Shown: piece by piece, positions 6,407 through 9,708 of the stretch
Numbering within the stretch: position 1 is the stretch's first letter
Layout: every line of letters begins with the position of its first letter
Assembly: GCA_030688135.1 (NCBI GenBank)
Contig: JAUYIW010000025.1
Location: forward strand, 1-9,708
DNA length: 9,708 bases
Reading direction: 5' to 3'
Source: Candidatus Uhrbacteria bacterium
GTDB taxonomy: Bacteria > Patescibacteriota > Patescibacteriia > UBA9934
Position numbers and translations under genes: made by a program
The notes under the pieces: model-generated
Database searches by the model: none
What the model was told of the DNA's origin: nothing
What the model saw: only the letters and a program-made list of their open reading frames with translations

Positions 6407-6546
6407 AACCCTTCCGCTACCTGGCTAACCTCCTCGCTCATCGTAAAACCTCTTCGCCTCCCGTATAACCCCATAGCAACCTGATGAACCTCTTAGCAAT
6501 CTGAATAACCCCTTCGTACATCGCATAACCTCCGCGCATTCAGCTA
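6407..6546. repeat. Minisatellite: seven 20-bp units ending in the glyA stop codon
   Basis: AACC recurs at exactly 20-bp spacing at 6407, 6427, 6447, 6467, 6487, 6507 and 6527. The units follow roughly AACCYCTTCGC, six or seven variable bases, then a G-rich/AT end; for example AACCTCTTCGCCTCCCGTAT and AACCCCTTCGTACATCGCAT. On the minus strand the unit starts with variable bases and ends in GGTT. The period is not a multiple of three and the units are diverged. The last unit ends at 6546, overlapping the TAG of glyA (6546-6544), so the array forms the glyA 3' untranslated region. The AACC at the head of composite copies A and B suggests the two repeat types are related. Confidence 0.8.
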
Positions 6547-7785
6547 GTACTCCAGCCCCTCGTAAAGCGGGAACTTTGCAGTCATCAGTTTTACTTGCTG
6601 TCGAATAGATTCAAGCTTTGCGTCATCTGCACGATTCATTATTGCTTCGTCGATCCATGCGCCAATTTGAGCCATCTCAGCTTCTTTCATTCCGCGTGAA
6701 GTTAAAGCTGGCGTTCCAAGTCGAATACCTGAAGGATCCATTGGCGAGCGAGGATCATCTGGAATCATATTTTTATTTACTGTAATTCCTGCTTTGTCGA
6801 GTGCCGTTTCTGCCTCGGCTCCTGTTGTGCCTTTCGGAGTTACATCTATTAAAAGTAGATGATTATCAGTTCCGCCAAACATTAGTCTATAACCACGCTC
6901 ATTAAATATTCGTTCGAGAACTTTTGCATTTAGTTTTATTTGACGTGCGTATTCTTTAAACTCCGGAAGAAGCGCTTCCTTAAATGCAACCGCTTTTGCA
7001 GCAATTACATTTTCGTGTGGCCCGCCTTGTAAACCCGGAAACACTGCTTTGTTAACGGCTTTCGCATGTTTCATTTTGCACATTATCATTCCACCGCGCG
7101 GACCCCGCAGAGTTTTATGAGTCGTGGTGGTAACAAGATCAAAGATCGGTACGGGATTATTCATTTCTCCTGCCGCAACTAGCCCTGCGATATGCGCTAT
7201 ATCTGCCATTGTCATGGCTCCAACTTCATCTGCTATTTCTTGTACACGCTCAAAATCTATTTCACGAGAGTATGCGCTATAGCCAACCAAGATGAGCTTT
7301 GGTTTATGTTCAATCGCCATTTCACGCAAGTTTTCAAGATCAAGCTTACCCTCGGCATTGGTTTTGTAGCGTACAAAGTTATAGATTTTTGCAGACTGAG
7401 TTACCGGGTGGCCATGCGTAAGGTGTCCTCCGTGTGATAAATCCATGCCAAGCACAGTGTCACCCGGTTCAAGAAGAGCTTCATAAGCTGCGATGTTTGC
7501 AGGAGCACCGGAAAGAGGCTGTACATTTACATGCTCTGCTCCAAAAATCTGCTTTGCTCTTTCGATCGCAAGTGATTCGATCTCATCGATTTTTTCACAT
7601 CCACCATAATATCGCTTTCCTGGGTATCCTTCGGCATATTTGTTTGTTGCAATTGAGCCAAGTGCTTCAAGAACAGCCATTGATACAAAGTTTTCGCTTG
7701 GGATCATTTCAAGGCCGTCTCGCTGGCGATTTAATTCAGCTTGCAGTGAATCAGCTGTTTGAGGGTCAAAGTTTCGTAGGGTCAT
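6544..7785 (-). CDS. glyA: Serine hydroxymethyltransferase GlyA
   Basis: PLP enzyme (413 aa; family about 415-420) interconverting serine + THF and glycine + 5,10-methylene-THF, feeding the FolD reaction. Motifs in order: IPSENFVS (28-35), NKYAEGYPGKRYYGGCE (48-64, with the active-site tyrosines and glutamate), NVQPLSGAPAN (87-97), DLSHGGHLTHG (115-125), the PLP-ring aspartate in MADIAHIAGLVA (193-204), the Schiff-base lysine Lys224 in TTTTHKTLRGPRGG (219-232), and the carboxylate-binding arginine Arg355 in SGIRLGTPA (352-360). The common PHSGxQAN variant is replaced by PLSGAPAN, an acceptable subfamily difference. An in-frame stop lies 9 nt upstream of the ATG (7797-7795), fixing the start at 7785. 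No Shine-Dalgarno is visible. Upstream lies a large palindrome and downstream a minisatellite. No promoter could be assigned with confidence. Confidence 0.97.
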   Translation of the reverse strand: MTLRNFDPQTADSLQAELNRQRDGLEMIPSENFVSMAVLEALGSIATNKYAEGYPGKRYYGGCEKIDEIESLAIERAKQIFGAEHVNVQPLSGAPANIAAYEALLEPGDTVLGMDLSHGGHLTHGHPVTQSAKIYNFVRYKTNAEGKLDLENLREMAIEHKPKLILVGYSAYSREIDFERVQEIADEVGAMTMADIAHIAGLVAAGEMNNPVPIFDLVTTTTHKTLRGPRGGMIMCKMKHAKAVNKAVFPGLQGGPHENVIAAKAVAFKEALLPEFKEYARQIKLNAKVLERIFNERGYRLMFGGTDNHLLLIDVTPKGTTGAEAETALDKAGITVNKNMIPDDPRSPMDPSGIRLGTPALTSRGMKEAEMAQIGAWIDEAIMNRADDAKLESIRQQVKLMTAKFPLYEGLEY

Positions 7786-7794
7786 AGATTTTGG

Positions 7795-7979
7795 TTACAG
7801 GTGTTAATTACGGCCCTGTCGACGTATGGCCGCATTCGTCTGTCGACTTTTTGTTCGTGCACGCAATGCTCGCGTTCGTTCAAATTTGCGAACACGAGGC
7901 TACCGGCCGAGTACGAACACTCTGCCGTCAGACGAATGACCGGCAGCGCCGACAGCCAGTCAACGAACATTAAACTGTA
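7795..7979. repeat. Large three-tier imperfect palindrome upstream of glyA
   Basis: The arms pair over about 185 bp. The outermost pairing is TACAG and TTAAT with their complements, then CTGTCG. The middle tier is the perfect CATTCGTCTG (7833-7842) with CAGACGAATG (7929-7938), then TGTTCGT (7852-7858) with ACGAACA (7913-7919). The apical stem is CTCGCGTTCG (7869-7878) with CGAACACGAG (7889-7898), closed by a 10-nt loop TTCAAATTTG. It is GC-richer than its surroundings and unrelated in sequence to the CTTGAATTACG elements. I found no clear target duplication. It would lie in the glyA leader if transcription starts beyond it. It may be another MITE or a leader structure. Confidence 0.7.
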
Positions 7980-8004
7980 GGGTCTCTCAACATGTTAGGA
8001 AGAT

Positions 8005-8013
8005 ATTAAATTA
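8005..8013 (+). repeat. 9-bp target-site duplication, left copy of element 2
   Basis: ATTAAATTA directly precedes element 2; the identical sequence follows it at 8143-8151. Confidence 0.85.
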
Positions 8014-8142
8014 CCTTGAATTACGAAACTCGATGAAATTTGCGTGAACGGGCTGTCGATCCACGTGAACCCTACTAAAATGTAGGGAGAACGGGGCGAC
8101 GGGCGCCCGTGAACGCAAAGATCGCGAGTTTCGTAATTCAAG
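8014..8142 (+). mobile_element. Palindromic MITE, copy 2 (complete, 129 bp)
   Basis: This is the intact reference copy. It has terminal repeats CTTGAATTACGAAACTCG (8015-8032) and the exact complement (8125-8142), with an extra C at 8014. Predicted fold from base to apex: the 18-bp terminal stem; internal loop ATGAAA against GATCG; TTTGCGT/ACGCAAA; a GA/GA mismatch; ACGGGC/GCCCGT; GTCG/CGAC; and the apical hairpin CCCTAC-TAAAAT-GTAGGG (8070-8087). It is flanked by an exact ATTAAATTA duplication. It has no coding capacity and lies between the divergent glyA and murC genes. Confidence 0.88.
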
Positions 8143-8151
8143 ATTAAATTA
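8143..8151 (+). repeat. 9-bp target-site duplication, right copy of element 2
   Basis: ATTAAATTA is identical to 8005-8013. Confidence 0.85.
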
Positions 8152-8203
8152 GCTTCAATGACTCCCTGGCATTTTACGCCTTACTGATGTAATGTGCAAA
8201 ATC

Positions 8204-8212
8204 TGATACAAT
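8204..8212 (+). promoter_or_regulatory. Extended -10 promoter of murC
   Basis: TGATACAAT (TG-n-TACAAT) matches the extended -10 seen at the permease gene. No clear -35 lies at 16-18 nt. A start near 8219 would give a leader of about 78 nt. That leader (8219-8296) is low-complexity, with repeated TTAGGTT/TAGGTT words, and has no Shine-Dalgarno close to the murC ATG; a GGAG at 8275-8278 is about 18 nt away. Confidence 0.5.
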
Positions 8213-8296
8213 AGGCTTAGGTGTTAGGTTATGGCTGTAAGGTTTTGGGTTATAGGTTGAAATATTTAAGATTTGGAGTTTTGAATTTAGTATTCT

Positions 8297-9619
8297 ATGC
8301 AAAAATCATCAAACGTTCATATTATAGGCATTGGTGGTATTGGAACTTCCGCAGTTGCAAAGTGGTTTTTGCATTCCGGAGCTACCGTTACAGGTTCGGA
8401 TACGCACCCAAGTGATATAATTCAGAATCTTAAGTTACGTGGAGTTGATGTTCAGATTGGTCATGCCACAGCAAATGTTCCTGAAATGTGCGATCTTGTA
8501 GTTTACTCGCGTGCGGTTTCTGAGAGTAATCCTGAACGACAAGTTGCGCGCGAGCGAGGCATTACAGAATTATCGTTTGCACAGTTTTTGGGACAGCTTG
8601 CAAAGTCGTATAAAACAATCGCAGTTAGCGGAACAAATGGAAAGAGCACTACAACAGCAATGATCGCTTCTATTTTAGTTGAGGCAGGTTATGATCCTTC
8701 GGTGATTGTTGGAACTCAGGTGCCGGGTTGGAAAGATGGAAATCTTAGGATTGGAAAAGGGGATTGGCTTGTTGTGGAGGCATGCGAGCATATGGCTAGT
8801 ATGTTAGAGATCATCCCAAATATTGCTGTCATTACAAATATCGAAGAAGATCATTTGGATTTTTATCGCGATATTGATCATATTCGTGAAACATTCCAAA
8901 AGTGGATTGATTGTAAAGATAAATGCGCGAACATTGTATTGAATAAGACAGACGCGGAATCTCAAAAACTAAATGCAAAGTACGTTGATAATTTTGCAGT
9001 TGAAAATCGCCACACAGAAAATGGTAAACAAATATTTGATGTGGCCGGAGTTGAAGTTATGCTTAAGATTCCAGGAGAATTTAACGCGGAAAATGCAGCG
9101 GCGGCTTTGACGGTAGCGCATATTGCCGGAGTTGTGGATGACGTTGCGTTAAAGGCTCTAGCGGAGTTCGCCGGGACGTGGAGGCGTTTTGAGCATGTTG
9201 GTGAGTGGCATGAAGCATCTGTTTACAGCGATTACGCGCATCATCCAACAGCGGTTATGGGTTCTATTGAAGCATTCCGAGAGTTTTTTCCGGATCGACG
9301 ACTAGTTATTGTTTATGAGCCTCATCAGCATTCAAGAACACATGAGTTGTTCGATGATTTTGTTAGCGCATTCGATGGGGCCGATGTTTTAATTTTATCT
9401 GAAATTTACGAAGTGACTGGTCGAACTGAGAAGCACTTTGAGTCGTCTGCTGATTTGACTGAAGCTATAAATAGTCGTGGAAAAATAAGCAAGGTACTTT
9501 ACGCTGCTAACCACGTTGAGGCTGAAAGTCACTTGCGCGATGTTGTCGAAGCCGGAGATGTGATTGTGATTATGGGAGCGGGGAGCATTGATGCAGTGGC
9601 GAGGAAGATTGCCGGGTGA
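8297..9619 (+). CDS. murC: UDP-N-acetylmuramate--L-alanine ligase MurC
   Basis: Cytosolic ATP-dependent ligase adding the first amino acid (L-Ala) to UDP-MurNAc in peptidoglycan precursor synthesis. The 440-aa protein is a little shorter than E. coli MurC (491). Domain 1 has the UDP-binding motif IGIGGIGTSAVA (10-21). Domain 2 has the P-loop SGTNGKSTTT (111-120), EACEHMASML (161-170) and ITNIEEDHLDFY (179-190). Domain 3 has FAGTWRRFE (291-299), YSDYAHHPTAV (310-320) and VYEPHQHSRT (339-348). The DYAHHPT and G-RRFE segments are standard Mur-ligase domain-3 signatures, and GIGGIG at the start favours MurC over MurD/E/F. MurC usually has H in GTHGKTT; here it is N, with S for the second T. An in-frame TAG at 8288-8290 leaves ATG 8297 as the start. 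The gene stands alone, and a MITE copy begins 11 nt after its TGA. Confidence 0.94.
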   Translation: MQKSSNVHIIGIGGIGTSAVAKWFLHSGATVTGSDTHPSDIIQNLKLRGVDVQIGHATANVPEMCDLVVYSRAVSESNPERQVARERGITELSFAQFLGQLAKSYKTIAVSGTNGKSTTTAMIASILVEAGYDPSVIVGTQVPGWKDGNLRIGKGDWLVVEACEHMASMLEIIPNIAVITNIEEDHLDFYRDIDHIRETFQKWIDCKDKCANIVLNKTDAESQKLNAKYVDNFAVENRHTENGKQIFDVAGVEVMLKIPGEFNAENAAAALTVAHIAGVVDDVALKALAEFAGTWRRFEHVGEWHEASVYSDYAHHPTAVMGSIEAFREFFPDRRLVIVYEPHQHSRTHELFDDFVSAFDGADVLILSEIYEVTGRTEKHFESSADLTEAINSRGKISKVLYAANHVEAESHLRDVVEAGDVIVIMGAGSIDAVARKIAG

Positions 9620-9630
9620 GGCTTTAAGTA

Positions 9631-9708
9631 CCTTGAATTACGAAACTCGATGAGATTTGCGTGAACGGGCTGTCGATCCCCGTGAACCCTACTAAAACGT
9701 AGGGAGAA
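9631..9708 (+). mobile_element. Palindromic MITE, copy 3 (left 78 bp, cut by window end)
   Basis: It begins CCTTGAATTACGAAACTCG, as copy 2 does, and matches it over all 78 visible bases except three substitutions, through the apical hairpin CCCTAC-TAAAAC-GTAGGG (9687-9704). The preceding CTTTAAGTA (9622-9630) is the expected left target duplication, 2 nt after the murC stop codon. The right half is outside the window. Confidence 0.85.

Noticed and set aside
6099..6408. Small open frames in the glyA-distal spacer
   Set aside because: They run through hairpins and repeats, have no ribosome-binding site and show no protein-like composition.
6407..6546. CRISPR array
   Set aside because: The 20-bp period has no alternation of constant repeats and unique spacers of suitable length, and no cas gene is nearby.
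7782..7973. Overlapping open frames on both strands (about 60 codons each) upstream of glyA
   Set aside because: They mirror each other because the region is a palindrome. There is no ribosome-binding site or recognisable protein.
9617..9619. UGA recoded as glycine (code 25) in this lineage
   Set aside because: murC ends at this TGA at the expected point after the last Mur-ligase segment, and reading on would enter the MITE.

Overview
The window carries standard bacterial housekeeping genes in an AT-rich background. The compact proteins (FolD 278 aa, MurC 440 aa), the housekeeping starts without Shine-Dalgarno sequences and the low-complexity A/T spacers suggest a member of the Patescibacteria (Candidate Phyla Radiation), perhaps Parcubacteria-like. 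That placement is inference; no rRNA or marker phylogeny is available here. The standard code applies: murC ends at an ordinary TGA.

Layout. Positions 1-1612 (minus): the 5' end of a YbaB/EbfC-family gene lies downstream of dnaB, the replicative helicase. Positions 1756-2895 (plus): an 11-helix amino-acid permease, divergent from dnaB. Positions 2924-3760 (minus): folD, convergent with the permease. Positions 3988-4250: a palindromic MITE-like element containing a second, related element. Positions 4293-5989: a visibly GC-richer single-gene cassette with its own promoter, strong ribosome-binding site and intrinsic terminator. It encodes a 499-aa protein that may be a divergent MYG1/DHH-like hydrolase. 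Positions 5990-6546: a repeat-rich spacer with hairpins, two copies of a composite repeat and a 7 x 20-bp minisatellite that runs into the glyA stop codon. Positions 6544-7785 (minus): glyA. Positions 7795-8151: a large three-tier palindrome and a second MITE copy. Positions 8297-9619 (plus): murC. Positions 9631-9708: a third MITE copy, cut by the window edge.

The genes are mostly separate transcription units. FolD and GlyA act in the same one-carbon folate pathway (5,10-methylene-THF made by GlyA, interconverted by FolD). MurC serves peptidoglycan precursor synthesis and DnaB serves replication.

The most interesting content is non-coding. A young family of about 129-bp palindromic elements has 18-bp perfect terminal inverted repeats and 9-bp target duplications at the two complete copies. 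A diverged sister element is inserted inside one copy. Host and sister share a predicted fold: the same internal loop and the same TAAAAC apical loop, with stems whose sequences differ but still pair. This points to a structured, mobile DNA or RNA family without its own transposase.
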